Of a DNA stretch of 64,000 nt, positions 1 to 12,158 are shown in pieces. The DNA is from Opisthorchis felineus (taxonomy: Eukaryota; Platyhelminthes; Trematoda; Opisthorchiida; Opisthorchiidae). The position numbers and the translations under genes were made by a program. Position 1 is the first letter of the stretch. Every line of letters starts with the position of its first letter. The stretch spans positions 303,202 to 367,201 of the forward strand of contig SJOL01009574.1 in the NCBI GenBank assembly GCA_004794785.1, written 5' to 3'. The notes under the pieces were generated by a model, which saw only the letters and a program-made list of their open reading frames with translations, had not been told where the DNA came from and searched no databases.

Positions 1-2039
1 CCGTTCGATAAACCTATATCTGGTTTGCAATTGCCCATGACTGAACTAACATAGTTTCCTCAATAACGTTTGGGCGAGTTCAGATAGATAACTCCCTTGT
101 ATAATCAATATTCCTGCTGATTATCAAGTGTATTCCGCTCATAATGCTCGTCAAATAAGTTCAATAGAATATCGAAAAATGACTTGACACGCATCCGCCC
201 AAGTGGCGAGCATACCATCAACTCTTAAGTCAGCTGTTTAGCCGAATTTTTTTTGTAGTTTGTTCGACTGGTTGCTTTGGAAAAGATCCGGAATAACACA
301 AAGGCAGTGGAGGCCATAACGAAACTGTCCTGATGATATCGTCTGGCAGCGATATGGCTTTCAGATTTGTGTATTTTAACGTTGATTAAAGTTTTAGGCA
401 GTCGCTTCCAACCTTTGGCCTGCAGACATAGAGTACGTTGCACAAACTCAGCCTTGGGAGGGACCCAGCCGAAAGGTGATCGCTGCCCTGAAAGGCATGA
501 AGCAGAATTCCCGCCAGTTACTACCAAGCTTTCAAGAAGGGAGGCTCTCTTTCAGGATTTCACGTACTGCGAGGCGGTTTGGGGGTAAAATCCTAATTCC
601 TCTATGATAGGAGCGTGAAGACAGTGAGGTGTTCCCTCCAGGCAACCAGCATGTCCATATTTATGGGAGTGGTGATGTTGTTTTCCCCTGAGGAATGACA
701 GACTAAAAAATGTCGGCCCTAAAAACCGCATACTCCGATCGTCCAACGGTTGACCGGGACCGCCGGTGCATTATTCAATACGGTCGACATACTTTTAAAA
801 CTAAACACTGGTGCTGCTCAGAAGGCACCTACTGTGCACAGCCTCACTAGGAGTTAGACAACTATGTCTTACTCCCTGCACCCTTATACCAGGCTAACCC
901 CCTACAGCCAAGTAGATCGGACTTTTGATTCCTTGGCTCCGGGAAGGGCTCCTCAATAAAACTCTAGCAATGGCTGTCTCGCAGTTCCAACTTATAAAAA
1001 ACCCATTTTTTTCCACTGCCTTGTGGGCCGGACACTTGAGTCAAAGTCTTAAGGTGGGGTTACCTCAACCAAACCTCCTTCTTCGGCCTGGGCGACCAGG
1101 AAGTATCATTCACCCTTGCAGCTCTCCACTCAACGACTTTCCCAAACCTCCCTCATCGAAGTCCTTCTGATTCGTTTGGCTGTTAATCACCTAACCGTTG
1201 CCCCAATATTTAAGCGTTTGCCCAGTAATATAGATCCATGGATATCCTCATTGAATTCAAGGTCTGTTAAACAATACTGTTTCCAACACCCATACTCTCT
1301 AAAATTGGGTAACAGGTGGCTATTGTTCAAACCTTGTTCCCTCTTTCGATCAATGTATGCTTTGTCGCCGAATCACGCAAACAAGCCTCCAATTTGGTCA
1401 TGCACCTCAAACCATTCTCACGCTTTACTCTTCGAGTGTCTGGTGATCCTGTAATTCAGTCGTTCGTGGTATCTACGATGTGAGAGTTGTGTTGAGCTCC
1501 AGCTTTGAGTGAACTTTACTGGATTCCATTAAATAGTCGTCATCGCGGTGTTCAGTTGACTGGCTCAGTTAGCATCAACACACCTCGATGCAATAAATGG
1601 TCTTCGTTGATTGTCGGTATACGCTCCGACAGAAGACAGCTCTGAGGCTGAGAAAGACAGCTTCTATCGAGGTTTGCCAAGGTTGTTTCGGTCAGCAAGA
1701 AGTACATATATCATGAATGCCCGGGTCAGATGACAAACAATGAGGTAAGCTATTTCGGCGACCGATTAGGGGGTTGTCATTCACCACACAGCTGAACATC
1801 ATTTGTTTTTAGCCAGCGCAAACTTTCAGCACAAGCGCTCACACCTTGACTTGGAGGTTACCAAATGCAAACCAGCCTTGGGTTCAGCTGAACCATGTAG
1901 CAGTCAGGTACCGGTGGACAGCTTTTGGAGTACAGCACTGGACTCCGGTTACGGAATTGTGCCGGCATGTGTATCTACTCGTATACCCTGTGGACCGCGC
2001 CGGTTGATGCAAAGCCATTCAGTTCATCGTTTGTAAAGT
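1..2039. other. no gene recognised; possible repeat remnants
   Basis: Several frames of 60-110 codons are open on both strands (225-527 minus, 367-588, 925-1170 and 1116-1454 plus), but none resembles a protein I know and none shows exon-like boundaries. Sequence near 1060-1110 (cggcctgggcgaccag) recalls the SINE body found elsewhere in the window. A donor-like GAGGTAAGC at about 1742 follows a short open stretch, but the translation does not resemble a C2 domain. Confidence 0.4.
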
Positions 2040-2045
2040 GTCTCT

Positions 2046-3690
2046 TTGGTTCAACAGTATCGAGTTCAGTTGGCCCAGAAGCTTCCAAAACCCGACGGAC
2101 ATAATGGCTATAGTGGTGATTTAAATGACTATTGGAGAAAGGCGAAAAAAGCGACTCCAACAGCTTCTGAAACCTTCCACCCAAGGTTCACCGCACGCTC
2201 CAACGAACACTGGATCTCGTCACGATCAACAGTACTGGTTGAAGCCAGGAAAACTATACTAGCAAAGAACGATTATGATGGCGCGCAGATCCCTAAAACG
2301 CCAAATAATGGAGTGTCTAAGGCTTGAGAGAAAGCGCTGGTGAATCGCAAAAGCCCGAGGAACGGAGAATCCCTTTGAGACGGGGAACAATCGCACCGTT
2401 TTAACCAATTCGATTAACTGGTCCGATGAAATTGGGTGTTAGTGAAACTATATTCGGAAAGAACTGGACGTCAGTTCATTCAGAAGAACATCGTCCTTAA
2501 CGACGGGATGAACACTTCGAAAAACAAATCAGCCGTTTCCCACCAAATCGACCTCTGGAAGGACCGAATGAATCCGACAGGGAGGTCGATACCAATCCTC
2601 CATCGCCGACTGGAGTCCAGAATGCAGTTGCAGCGGTTCAGCGCAACAAACACCTATTTTGCATCGCATACTCTTTAAAGACGGTAGAGAGCCAATCGTG
2701 GCTATCCTGGTGACTTTACCCCGAAATATCTGGGATAAAAAATAGCGAAGGTGATTTATGCATTCAAAAGGGGTGCAAAAACGTCGTGCCGAAACTATCG
2801 CGGCATCATCCTAGTTGCCACAGATTCCAATGTGCTCCCTGGTATTATCCTACGCAGGTTGATGCATCATCAGACTCAAGAGACAGATTATACATTCACT
2901 TTGCGACAAGTGTTGGGATCACGCCATTCCTTTCGATGACCAGCAGTGGTCGTCATTCGCGACCTCAAACCCGCTTTCGACTCCGCTCATCGTCAGAAAC
3001 TGTTGCATTGTTTGGCCATAAAGGGTGTTCCTTTTAAATTCTTGTCCCTTATAAAGGTTCTATAAGCTTTCTCGCGTGGACGCACGTTTTTCTAAGCAAA
3101 TTTTCTCCTGAGTTCACCACATCCACTGAGGTCAGAGAAGGTTGCTCTCTGCCACCCTTCCTCCCTTATTTCGTATTGGATATGCTACGCGATTCCTCTT
3201 CACCTGTCTCTAACACCTCAAGGAGCAATATACTCCTACTTTATGGAACAGAGACGTGAGCGCTGCAGAGAGATCCTGGAAGACCCTATTAGTTTGACAA
3301 GCAGTGCCTCCGAAGCATTGCGAGGATCTGAGAGGAACATCACGTCAGTAATGCTGAAGTACGCTGGTTTTGCTCCATAGGTTACCCTGGTTTGGCCATG
3401 TACTTCGTACACCAGAGCACTGTTTGCCTAGTACAGCTCTCTTCAGCCAGTCTTGTATCAGAGAAGACAACTCAGAAGTGATAAGTCTATGACTTGGCAA
3501 TCAAGCACGAAAGCTGTTACCAGTCAATTGAGTCACTTTCATAAGTGCTGTCTCCTAGCGAATCGGGGGACAAGACAAATCAATGGTTAGTGACCTTGAC
3601 AGACTGGGTCGTCCCAACCAATAGCCGTCTGGCATAAAGCTATCGCCTTCAATACGGAGTTTTCATCACTCTTTGTCATAGCAGACAAAA
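2046..3690 (+). pseudogene. decayed RTE-like non-LTR retroelement (endonuclease-RT linker to RT C-terminus)
   Basis: Broken frames in order recall fluke non-LTR polyproteins: SNEHWISSRSTVLVEARK (2195-2255), LFKDGREPIVA (2680-2705), KRGAKTSCRNYRGI (2766-2810, RT motif 1-2), YTFTLRQVLGSRHSFR (2890-2938), DLKPAFDS and IKGVPFKF (2960-3040), LLYGTETWA (3230-3260) and LRSIARI with EEHHVSNAEV (3310-3360). Stops and frameshifts interrupt every segment, so it is dead. It is older than the copy at 9375-10740, to which its 3' part is similar. Confidence 0.8.
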
Positions 3691-4029
3691 TGACCCATGT
3701 GGCGTCGATGATTATGCCATTACCTCCATCGCGGAGTTCTCACTCCCTCAATCTGATTACCCTCTGTGAACTGGGAAGTAACAGGTGAAACCATCTCGGC
3801 ATAAGGATCTTAACTGAAACCCAAACGTCCGTTGTGTTCCTTGTACTTCTCTCTCATTTTAGTGTTTTATGGAGATTTTTTGTCCCCATAGCAACTAATT
3901 AATCTTTGATTTGAATCACCTGGCGCTCCTCGTCGACGGCATTGAGTGATCTGGGAATTTTCATTCAAGATATCCTCTTGTGTTTGAAGTCGACCTTTGC
4001 CACCTTGTTGGGTAGCATCAACAATGCTC

Positions 4030-4400
4030 CCCTCATGAACCTCTAGGCAGGTGAGGGTTACAGTCCGACATGGGAACTGTTCAGTTTGTCGTAGGCAATA
4101 GTCTGGTTTATTAAGTCCGGCTGATAACTGGCGTCTCTCTCTGGATGAGGACCCCGGGAATCTACTTATCGATGTCTAACGACACCGGCCGATGTGACTC
4201 AGTCAGGTAGTCAATGGTTCGTCTGCAGCAAGGCTGTCGGCTTTAAATTGTAGCCAATCAGTTTGGCGCTTTATGAATAATTCTATACAGACCAAATGAA
4301 TATGCAATAGCTTCCAATACTTGGCTGTACATTCCATATGCTCTCATTTTTCGATGACCGAAGCTGTAATAGCTGGAACCAACAAACTCTATTGTGCAGC
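4030..4400 (+). pseudogene. 3' fragment of a second RTE-like element copy
   Basis: The string ctctggatgaggaccccgg at about 4138 and the following ~250 nt run parallel to 10375-10620 at the 3' end of the element at 9375: the same order of 'tcgatg/aat...gacatt/acc', 'gtctgcagcaaggct/gtgcatcaaagct', 'cgatgaccgaagctgtaatag/ggtgatcgaaactgtagctg'. It gives no protein. A minus-strand frame at 4258-4542 is largely antisense to it and is not called. Confidence 0.65.
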
Positions 4401-5060
4401 TGATTTCATCCTTGCCACACTGTGCCAGAGTGTCAATTTCATAGTCTCCCATCGCTATGCTGTTGACTGTACCATCTGGTGAAACTACTGTGCATTCCTT
4501 TTTCAGTTCTGTGATCTGAGATAAGTCGCACAGCCTATACATACTGCCTGATTTTCATAAACAGGGGCCACAAACTTCTTTGCTTAACTCAGGATGAACG
4601 ACTTTCGTTTATTTATGGTCACTGTAACTTCGAACGTCACTGTACATCAGTTTCTCAAGGATGAAGAAGCGAAAGAGCGACGTTGGACAGGGACACGACA
4701 GCAGGGACAAATGTTTACTGCGGCGAATCTTTGAGCCATTTACCGGAAAGTTGATTTGGCTTATCACACGCGCACCATCCACTTGTCGTGCGACGTACCG
4801 TACGGAGTGTGCATAAACACGCCGTGGTGATCTGAGCCTGATGACCGACAAAGGACTTAGTTTATCATTAGAATGTATCGGTTTTTGTGCACACCCATGT
4901 CCCCGTAGGTTCTGTGAACCTAGTTCTGAATTGTTTTCCCAGGAACATTACAAACACTCCATCCCTTCAGGACAGAAACTAGTCAACAGCACCTGGCTAG
5001 GCTTGTGATGAATTGGTTGTCAGTGAAAAGAGCATTAAGCTAATAACTAGAGATCCAACT
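4401..5060. other. unassigned sequence
   Basis: No exon, RNA or repeat recognised. A plus frame from about 4593 and a minus frame 4609-4851 overlap each other; neither resembles a known domain. Confidence 0.4.
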
Positions 5061-5065
5061 GGAAT

Positions 5066-5215
5066 TCACTTTAGTGTATTAGGTATTTTTGTACGATTTG
5101 GTGTTCCGGTAGAACATAAGATAAATGAAGATTCGAGAATTACACCTACCGGATGAGCCACAAGAAGAGCAAAAACCGGTCAGAGAATTTTCAGCAACCT
5201 CCTCAGTAGTGAACG
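5066..5215 (+). repeat. hammerhead-bearing ~307-bp family, degenerate partial unit
   Basis: Contains the family landmarks tgtacgatttggtgttc, agaacataag, cctacc-ggatgagcc-acaagaag and ttttcagcaacct. The ribozyme core (about 5144-5187) reads CGGATGA for CTGATGA and lacks the GAAA box in proper form, so it cannot be active. Confidence 0.75.
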
Positions 5216-6409
5216 TCAGCAACCCAGAACACTGTGTCCACCATACAATTCAACTGATCGCTCAAACTCAGATTTTTCTATCATTTGACGTCGTAAGTAA
5301 GAAGTAAATTATACCACCTATGTTTCCAAGCATAAAACTACATCAATTGGCCTTCTGAACAATGTTTCGAGGTGAGCTTGGTGCCCTTGGTTCGTTGCAA
5401 TTCGCTTTACATCCTGTCGGTTGGAAACCCATCTGCGATATGGCATTGAATAGTAAGAGTTATTTTAGACGGCCTAAAAGTGGGAATCCAAAGTGACCTT
5501 GGTTTGGAAGGTCGATGTAGGAATTGGACGAGCACACTACTTTGAGCCGGTTCAAAGCACAACTCATCTGATGTAACCAAGTAGCAAGAGGCCTACAAGG
5601 AATCCGTCAAATAAGGTTAACTACAAGGTATATGTTCAACCCACGTGAACAAATTTCATGTGGATTCCAATGGTGAAAGTTCACACACATTTTTTGGATG
5701 ATAGTGTATGTGAATTTCATTCAGGACGGTCAAGACAGTTTGGCTCTAACTGGTTGCGTTTTCAGTATCTCGTTTCGTGAAAAAACTTGCTTTTCTTTAA
5801 ATTTCCAAGCAGATTCCACATTCATGAATTTTTCCGAGTGAACGTTAGGGTCCCCAATAGAAATCACTGGGGAGAAGGAAGCAACAGGTCTCAGAAAGAT
5901 CGCACACCAAATCATGTGTACGGAAAGTCTGTTGTGTGACTTAGTCGTAATTCGGTGCACGGCCCTTCTAAGTTATGATTCGTAATATTTTACTGCCCTA
6001 TATAATTGAGCGTGTTTTCTTCCATGTTCTTATTTTACTGTTATGCAGTAGATTTAAAGTAAGGGGCGATGAACAGAAAGTCCGAGAACCGATATCCTAC
6101 ATAATCCAGTTCCATTGTGTAGGTATCACCTGAAAAAAGAAACGGTCAAAAGTCGTTTCTTCCGGGGGGACCTAAAAGGTGTGGGAGGCTTCAGTGGACT
6201 AGACGAACGCGCTATTTAGGTGCAGTGATCTCGTTTAGGGGCAGCTGTCTCATTTGGGGGTGGGATACAAGTGAGGTGTCCATGATCAAGTGTCGTGTGT
6301 CACACCATCTGCTCTTTGATACTTTGTTTTTGGTGCATCATACATTATTCTACAAGACATTTTACTCACCACCCCGTTCTATTTTTTGACCACCTTCGCT
6401 TGAACCCAG
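5216..6409. other. unassigned sequence upstream of first recognised exon
   Basis: No exon proved. An acceptor-like TTTTCAG at about 5760 followed by ISFREKTCFSLNFQ superficially recalls a C2 strand, but the frame closes at a stop without a phase-compatible donor. The missing first part of C2A would be expected in or before this stretch. Confidence 0.35.
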
Positions 6410-6495
6410 CTGCGTGTCTACAACCAAGACGTCTTCAAAAAGGACGAGTATGTTGGTCGAGTTCTGATGCCCCTCAAAAATTTAGTCCTCAATCA
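6410..6495 (+). CDS. MCTP: MCTP exon A: C2A calcium-loop-3 region
   Basis: The exon begins after a CAG acceptor and ends at CA|GTGAGT. It encodes LRVYNQDVFKKDEYVGRV and onward, which matches the seventh strand and loop 3 of a C2 domain (vertebrate MCTP C2A has a D-x-D...DD pattern here). One of the loop aspartates is replaced by Asn (YNQD), while the later D and the Y-V-G turn remain, so calcium binding is probably weakened. The exon enters in phase 0 and leaves with two bases; the first base of the exon at 11942 completes CAG (Gln). The preceding exon was not found. Confidence 0.85.
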
Positions 6496-7719
6496 GTGAG
6501 TCACTCTTGGCAACCGTTGGCACTTGAAACTTTGGAAATATGTAGTATCAGTGTTTGTCTGTTTTATTGATTTTTGTTAGGACACGTAGATGGATAAATA
6601 CGGCTCATGTGGCCTACAGGGAATTACTGAACTCCAGACTGCCTAGTCTTGGGCGGCTAACCGTCAGGTCCGTAATTCACACTCGTGCCTGACAAACTTT
6701 CTGCTTTTTTCTCTGGTCTTAAGTAATCTGGTGATATTTTAATTGTTGTCCTTGTTTCACGCTGCGTGTTACAAACCACGTACGACTTTTCCTGACACTG
6801 TGGGCCTAAACTTCAGCAGGAGTGATCCGACGTGTGTTAGTTTCTCAGTAGATGCGCCGCCAATCCTCTGAGCTGGTCACGGAACACTTAAGTTTCATAG
6901 TTCATATCGATGAGGGCCTAGTGTTAGATGCTACTATTTCGACGTGGTTCACGCATATACTTTATTCAGTGGGAATCTTATGTTGCTAAAGCAACCACTT
7001 TTCGTAACTTTTGGACCACACAGAGCTCGAATTGGGTTTGGTGCTGCTTTTGAGGGATCCCTCTGTTAAAAACCATTTTGATAATTCTAATCTGACGTTT
7101 GCATGAAGTAGTATCTTCCGCATTAAAGACAGTAACAAAAAACTGAACAAACACGAGAACAACGGAAACATCTGAGCCAGAGCCCACACAGCTGTCCTGT
7201 TTGCATTGTGTTTAGGACGGCCGATTGAGGCCACCTTTTAGTGTCAGCTGTGGCTCGATCGATTAATGCAACCTTCTTAAAGGAGATCGAAAACGATCCC
7301 GAAGGAAACGTCTGATTAAAACGGTTGTTTTTATGAATCAGCACCGATCATCAATACACATTCGCTATCATTGCGTTTGAGACAGCGGTGTTCAAATTTA
7401 TGGCAAAAACGTTTTCAAACATATGTGGGCTGTAAATAAATGTTCGATCCGAGCCGAAGCAGCATGTGATCATTTTGTGAGTCTACGCAGTACTCTGTAG
7501 CACTAACTGGCAGTGAATGAGGTCTGTGGAAACTTTTCAACCGTGTCGCAGTTTCAGAAAGGTACAGGGTTTCCGTCATCCGTTTTTGTTCGTTATTGAT
7601 CCTGGAAGTTTTTTCAGTGCAGAGAGATTACAGGGTGGCTAGTGCACAAATCATAACTGGAGTTGGTTCTCTCTCTCTATAAAACGTCATATGGAAACCT
7701 GTAAGTATACTATGACTGG

Positions 7720-7805
7720 GCAACAGTTGGTACGATATTTACGGTGTATTTTCTTCACGGAAAATAATACTAACAAGGTTTCTGAAAGCTCTTCGAGTAG
7801 TATGT
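7720..7805 (-). repeat. hammerhead-bearing family, minus-strand fragment
   Basis: Read on the minus strand it has the downstream half of the unit: ctactcgaagagctttcag...aaccttgttag and ...atatcgtaccaactg. It lies head-to-head with the plus unit that starts at about 7830. No ribozyme core is left in this fragment. Confidence 0.65.
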
Positions 7806-7829
7806 TCAGCCGGGAAAATATAATGTGAC

Positions 7830-8090
7830 AACAAATATCGTACCAACTGCAACATAAGGCGGCTTTTGTACAGGATAAACGAGAAATTCAGCTGCAATTC
7901 AGATGAATCTGTTGTGAACATCAACTTGATTTATAAATAAATGTATTTCACTATTTGTGTACAGTTTGGTGCTCAAGTAGAACATAAGGGTGACGGAAAC
8001 TTGGAGACTGCATCTACAAGATGAGCCCAAGAAGGACGAGGCCCGTCGTAGGCTGTCGAAGAGTTTTCATAATCCTTATATGTAGTGTGA
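7830..8090 (+). repeat. hammerhead-bearing family, nearly full unit, decayed core
   Basis: Family landmarks occur in order: atatcgtaccaactgcaac, aacgagaaattcagctg, tgtacagtttggtgctcaag, agaacataagggtgacgg, gatgagcccaagaagg, gctgtcgaagagttttca. Core at about 8012-8055 has AAGATGAG for CTGATGAG and CGAGGCC for CGAAACC, so catalytic positions are lost. It makes most of an unrelated 72-codon frame at 8021. Confidence 0.75.
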
Positions 8091-9059
8091 CTCATCAGGA
8101 TTCAAACAGTACTTTTTTGGGTGGCTTCTGCCATAACAGCCTCGTGTGGCAATGGAATCGATATTACTGCTCACAGTTTGTACTTTGCTGGACTGGTTTT
8201 GGCTTGTCTGTTATTGGACACATCCGTTGCTGCACATAATGCATGTCCGAATTCGAGTACAAATATCTGACTCTGGATATTTAATAGGGTATTCAGTACA
8301 CATAGGACGCTTGCTCAAAATCGGATTGTGGAAGCTTCCATTAGACTACTGTGTCAAACCTGTTTTGGTCTTCACGGTGGGCTTGCAGTGAAGTAGGCCA
8401 GTGCCATTATCTTGTGTCTTCACCATATTGTGAGACCAAAACTGTCAGACATATTGTTAAGGAAACGTATGGAATCGCCTTTGTTTTTTGGTTTAATTGT
8501 TTTTACTTACGGGTCATCGGTGTATCGAGCGAAGGGAGAGATGGAGTGGGAAATTTACTGACCTATCCTGACTCAGTGTGACTAGGAACAATATTACCAC
8601 CACCATGACTTATGGTGGGGACACCACTGCTACATTGTCTGTCCCTTAGGAGCTAATCAGTCCTGAGAGTGAGCATTCCTAGAGTAGGTATCAATCCTCC
8701 ATGCAAACGAACGATTCCATGGGTGCTAATTTAAACTGTCAGAACCCACAAGTATAAATAAATTCTTGGCAATGGATCGACACAAACAGGCAATGAGTTG
8801 TTAAGAACACTGTGAAAAATCTTGCGGTGTTCTTGCTCTGAGGAGTTACACATACACACACATTATGAGACATACGAAGTTGTACTTACTGGTGTGGTTT
8901 CTAAGACAGCGTAACCGACCAGTTATGATCCCATGTATATCAATACTTCAAAGGTTTGGTTAATGAAGCAGAGAGCGTGCAATTGAGAGCATCGCCAGAA
9001 CAGCCATTGATGGCATCAGACCATGTCACCATTCGGGCCGCACTGTCGACGATTCGGAT

Positions 9060-9255
9060 AAAGATAATATAGTAATCGTTCAGCTGTAACACCCTTCCGG
9101 TGCCTAGCTGCCATACCACCCGAAGGAAGCACGAGGGTCGAGATACTGCCAGGTTGCCCAAGCCTAGATAGGGGAAGTCGAGAGATCGGGTTCGAACCAC
9201 GGACCTTCCGGTCAGTAAATTCGCGCTCTAACCACTGAGCCACCTCTCCCCCGGT
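9060..9255 (-). mobile_element. tRNA-derived SINE, full length, with target-site duplication
   Basis: Read on the minus strand it opens with an A box (TGGCTCAGTGGTTAGAGCG) and a near-perfect B box (GGTTCGAACCC), the internal RNA polymerase III promoter of a tRNA-type SINE, and continues with a body shared by other copies (gcttgggcaacctggcagtat, gtgttacagctgaacg). GATTCGGAT flanks it at 9051-9059 and 9256-9264, a 9-bp target-site duplication. It depends on a LINE for mobility; the RTE-like elements here are candidates. Confidence 0.9.
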
Positions 9256-9374
9256 GATTCGGATGGTAATATTAAATGGACGGCGGATTGTGGTTTCGGC
9301 AGATAATTCGCCTCTATTGCAGGTGTTATGTCAGGGGTGGGTTTGTTGGTAGAATTACACTTCACTAATGGCCG

Positions 9375-10740
9375 ATGGAAAACAAACTATTGCGGTCAAA
9401 ATGCGATCAGAAGATAAATTATCTGCTAGAAGGGCTGCTGAAGAGTGTACGGAGCAAAAGTCTTACGTTCTTTATCTGTCCTTGTACTTCTTGTGGACGG
9501 AGATATGCTGTGTGCTGTGAGACAAGGCTGCCCTCTCTCACCTTTCCTCTTCAACTTTGTTATTGATCTGCTGCTTGAAATTTCTCCACTTGCCTCTGAA
9601 ACCTCGGGAGTCGAAATATTTACGGGACGTTCGCTCACAGACTTTGAGTATGCAGACGGTATTGCTCTGCTTGGTTCAGATCCTTCAAAAATTCAAATTA
9701 TTTTAAATAACCGAAATAACTCTGCCACACGGTTTGACATGCGATTCACACCTGCAAAGTGTAAAGTGCTGCTACAAGACTGGGTGGGATCAAACCCACA
9801 CCTCATGCTTGTAGGTGAGCCAATCGACGTGGTAGATGAATTTGTTTACCTGGGCAGCTGTCTAAGTTCCGGTGGACTGGCTGGAGATGAGATTATTTCT
9901 CGGATCGGAAAGGCCAGGGCAGCTTTTGCCAACCTCCGACACCTATGGCGCCGACGTGACGTGAGTTTGTCTGTCAAGGGAAGAGTTTACACTGCGGTGG
10001 TGGATCCATACTGCTTTATGGATCAGAGGCGTGGCCCCTACGCGCAGTGGACATACAGAAGATGTCAGTGTTTGACCATCGGTGTCTCCGAAGCATTGGT
10101 CAGATCTGGTGGGAACATCGGATTAGCAATGCTGACGTACGACAGACGGTCTTAGGAAGAAGGAACTCTCCCGCGATAGATGAATTACTCACACTTCATA
10201 GGTTACATTGGCTAGGACATGTACTCCGCATTCCAGAAGACCGCCCACCTCGCAGAGCTCTTTTTGCCCAGCCCTGTGCTTAGTGGAAGTGACCTATAGG
10301 TGGACGGTGTATGACCCGGCAACGAAGTACGAAGACGCTGACCAGTAAACTTAGTCGGGTGGGCAACTGCCGTCTCCCTGGATGGAGATCCCGGGACTCA
10401 AATCACTAGTGGTTAATGACATTGGCAGAAATGGCCCAATTGCGCAGTCAGTGGCGTTCGTGCATCAAAGCTACCGCCTTCAATGCGTAGCTACCCAATT
10501 TCTGAACAAACTGAACATGTCATCGCCTCCAAGGTTTGGCTGTTTGCCCCACACTCTCCCATTTTCCGGTGATCGAAACTGTAGCTGCTGGAACCAATGT
10601 GCCTATGGTACACGATTTATAGCTGAGGAACTGAAGTGAATTGAATTGTTGCTTTTATATCAGAATTATGAGCATAGGTTCCTTAGCACTGGACAAGACG
10701 AATACCATGAGTGGTTTGTAATGAAATAAACAGCCCTGAG
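9375..10740 (+). mobile_element. 5'-truncated RTE-like LINE reverse transcriptase, inactive
   Basis: The long frame at 9445-10155 holds RT motifs VRQGCPLSPFLFNFVIDLLL (motif 4), FEYADGIALL (motif 5, where the catalytic A-D-D is A-D-G), KCKVLL (motif 6) and FVYLGSCLSS with RIGKARAAF (motif 7). A frameshift leads into 10047-10283 with HRCLRSIGQIWWEHRISN and LHRLHWLGHVLRIPEDR, the conserved C-terminal region of this LINE type. The 3' end is about 10740. The mutated catalytic aspartate, the missing endonuclease and the frameshift make it a dead copy, though younger than the one at 2046. Confidence 0.9.
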
Positions 10741-11240
10741 CGTTTCACAGCTAAAATGGGGCTCATTCAGTATACATTTGAATCCTGGAAAACATTGCCC
10801 AGAGTAGTAATTCAGGAGGCAGTAGGTTTATTTTTACAAATTCGCGAGGGATCCAGTCAGTGAGTAAGGGTTCTGCAAGGGTCTGCCTATTTTAGGCCTC
10901 TTGAGACGTGATCTAAATTTTTACTCTACCACCTTGCAACCCAAAAGTTTTATTGCATTTGAGTATCCAAAAATGTTGCCCAGGTTTTACCGCCAAACAG
11001 AAACGAAGGTCACACATGAACCCGATAGATTGTAAGTCTTATATGCATGCTCAACTACTGTGTTTATCTTATGAACGAGCACCAGTCGGTGAACTACCAA
11101 CGCTGTAGAAATCTGTACAGCGTGCTATCTATGCTAACTGATAACCATCCATTTGAAAGCTGGATGTTTTTTCTTGAGTTACTGGTGTAGGCTGATGAGA
11201 AAAAACATTTGGGTGACGTTTAGATCCAAGCCGGAGCGAG

Positions 11241-11489
11241 ATGGCACCAAACGAAGGGCCGCTGGCTTTGGAGAATCAGGCGTATCCGTTTATAAATAGC
11301 AGCATACCGGTGTCGGACAGGCGCAGCAGAGTTTCGCTTAAGAAGCTCTCCGAAATAAACCACAAACGATTCGACCAGTGTCTAACTGATACATCACTGC
11401 TGAGATTAATTGGTCTCTTGCGCAACTATGGGGGAGGGGTGGGGGTCGGGGGTAAAAAGGTAACAGTTATTAACCCCAGTCTCATATAG
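11241..11489 (+). other. open frame, not assigned
   Basis: Eighty-two codons from an ATG, starting MAPNEGPLALENQAYPF and including SLKKLSEINHKRFDQCL, with protein-like composition before a G-rich stretch. Possible donors at 11412, 11438, 11451 and 11459 leave phases 1, 0, 1 and 0, none joining the exon at 11942, which needs two preceding bases. It could be an alternative first exon spliced elsewhere, or chance. Confidence 0.25.
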
Positions 11490-11941
11490 ACGTTAGAAAA
11501 ACCTGCACCATTTTCTGAGATGCGCATAGCCCAATTACTGGCTGCCAAAGATCACTTTATCTTTTATCCTTGAGACTCTCGCTAACATCGCTTTTCCTTT
11601 TGTTTTTTTCCACCTAGTCCTACACATACCTACATTTCCTCGCGGTTCCATGCATTGTAAAATTATACATAATAATAATAGTGTTGGTAATAAAAATAAA
11701 TCAGGCAGTCGACCTAAGTATGAGCTCTTTGATTGCCTGCGCTGGATGATTCATTTATTTTGTTTACCTGATTGCAAAAATTCTTGAAATACTTTGCCCA
11801 GAGCTTTAATCCACCATCCTGTTTTGGCTTTAGACTTTCCATATTATTTGGTTTATACTTTGGTTACTTATTAATTCAATGAGTAGCCATTTGTCATACG
11901 AAAATGGTACCGCGTTCAGTCATTCTTCCCCACTTCCGTAG

Positions 11942-12158
11942 GTTACAGGAATTTTCCGTCCAGTTGACGAACGAGGACAGCAATGAAGCAACTCCGGTTG
12001 GGGAGCTAACTTTCAGCCTGATCCTGGGTGAAAAGCCGGAGCTGGAAGTGGCTGCAGATCGTCGACAGTTCCTGCTAAAGCAGCTGAAAATTGATCGCCA
12101 GAATGCTTACCAATACCCGACAATGACAACTAAACGACCGTCTCCCGATATATCGCCG
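11942..12158 (+). CDS. MCTP: MCTP exon B: end of C2A and inter-C2 linker
   Basis: The acceptor is a pyrimidine run ending CCGTAG and the donor is CCG|GTTAGT. Translation joins as NQLQEFSVQLTNED, then VGELTFSLIL, the last C2 strand; vertebrate MCTP has DLGIILLSVIL at the same place. After the domain comes a basic linker ending SPDISP (about residues 55-101 of the partial protein). An in-frame ATG at 11904 lies in the intron side and is not needed. Reading on past the donor hits a stop within two codons, which supports splicing. Confidence 0.88.

Larger units (their letters stand above)
6496..11941 (+). other. MCTP: MCTP intron, 5.4 kb
   Basis: Holds an inverted pair of ribozyme-family repeats (7720-8090), a SINE with target-site duplication (9060-9255) and a truncated RTE-like reverse transcriptase (9375-10740). 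The remainder (6500-7720, 8100-9050, 10740-11940) shows nothing recognisable apart from an 82-codon open frame at 11241-11489 whose donors do not match the phase needed by the exon at 11942. Confidence 0.8.

Noticed and set aside
5760..5842. Possible missing C2A exon (ISFREKTCFSLNF)
   Set aside because: Resembles a C2 strand slightly, but the frame stops before any donor of the phase needed by the exon at 6410.
11187..11215. CTGATGAG followed by A-rich sequence
   Set aside because: No GAAA box with a stem II partner follows, so it is a chance match to the first box.
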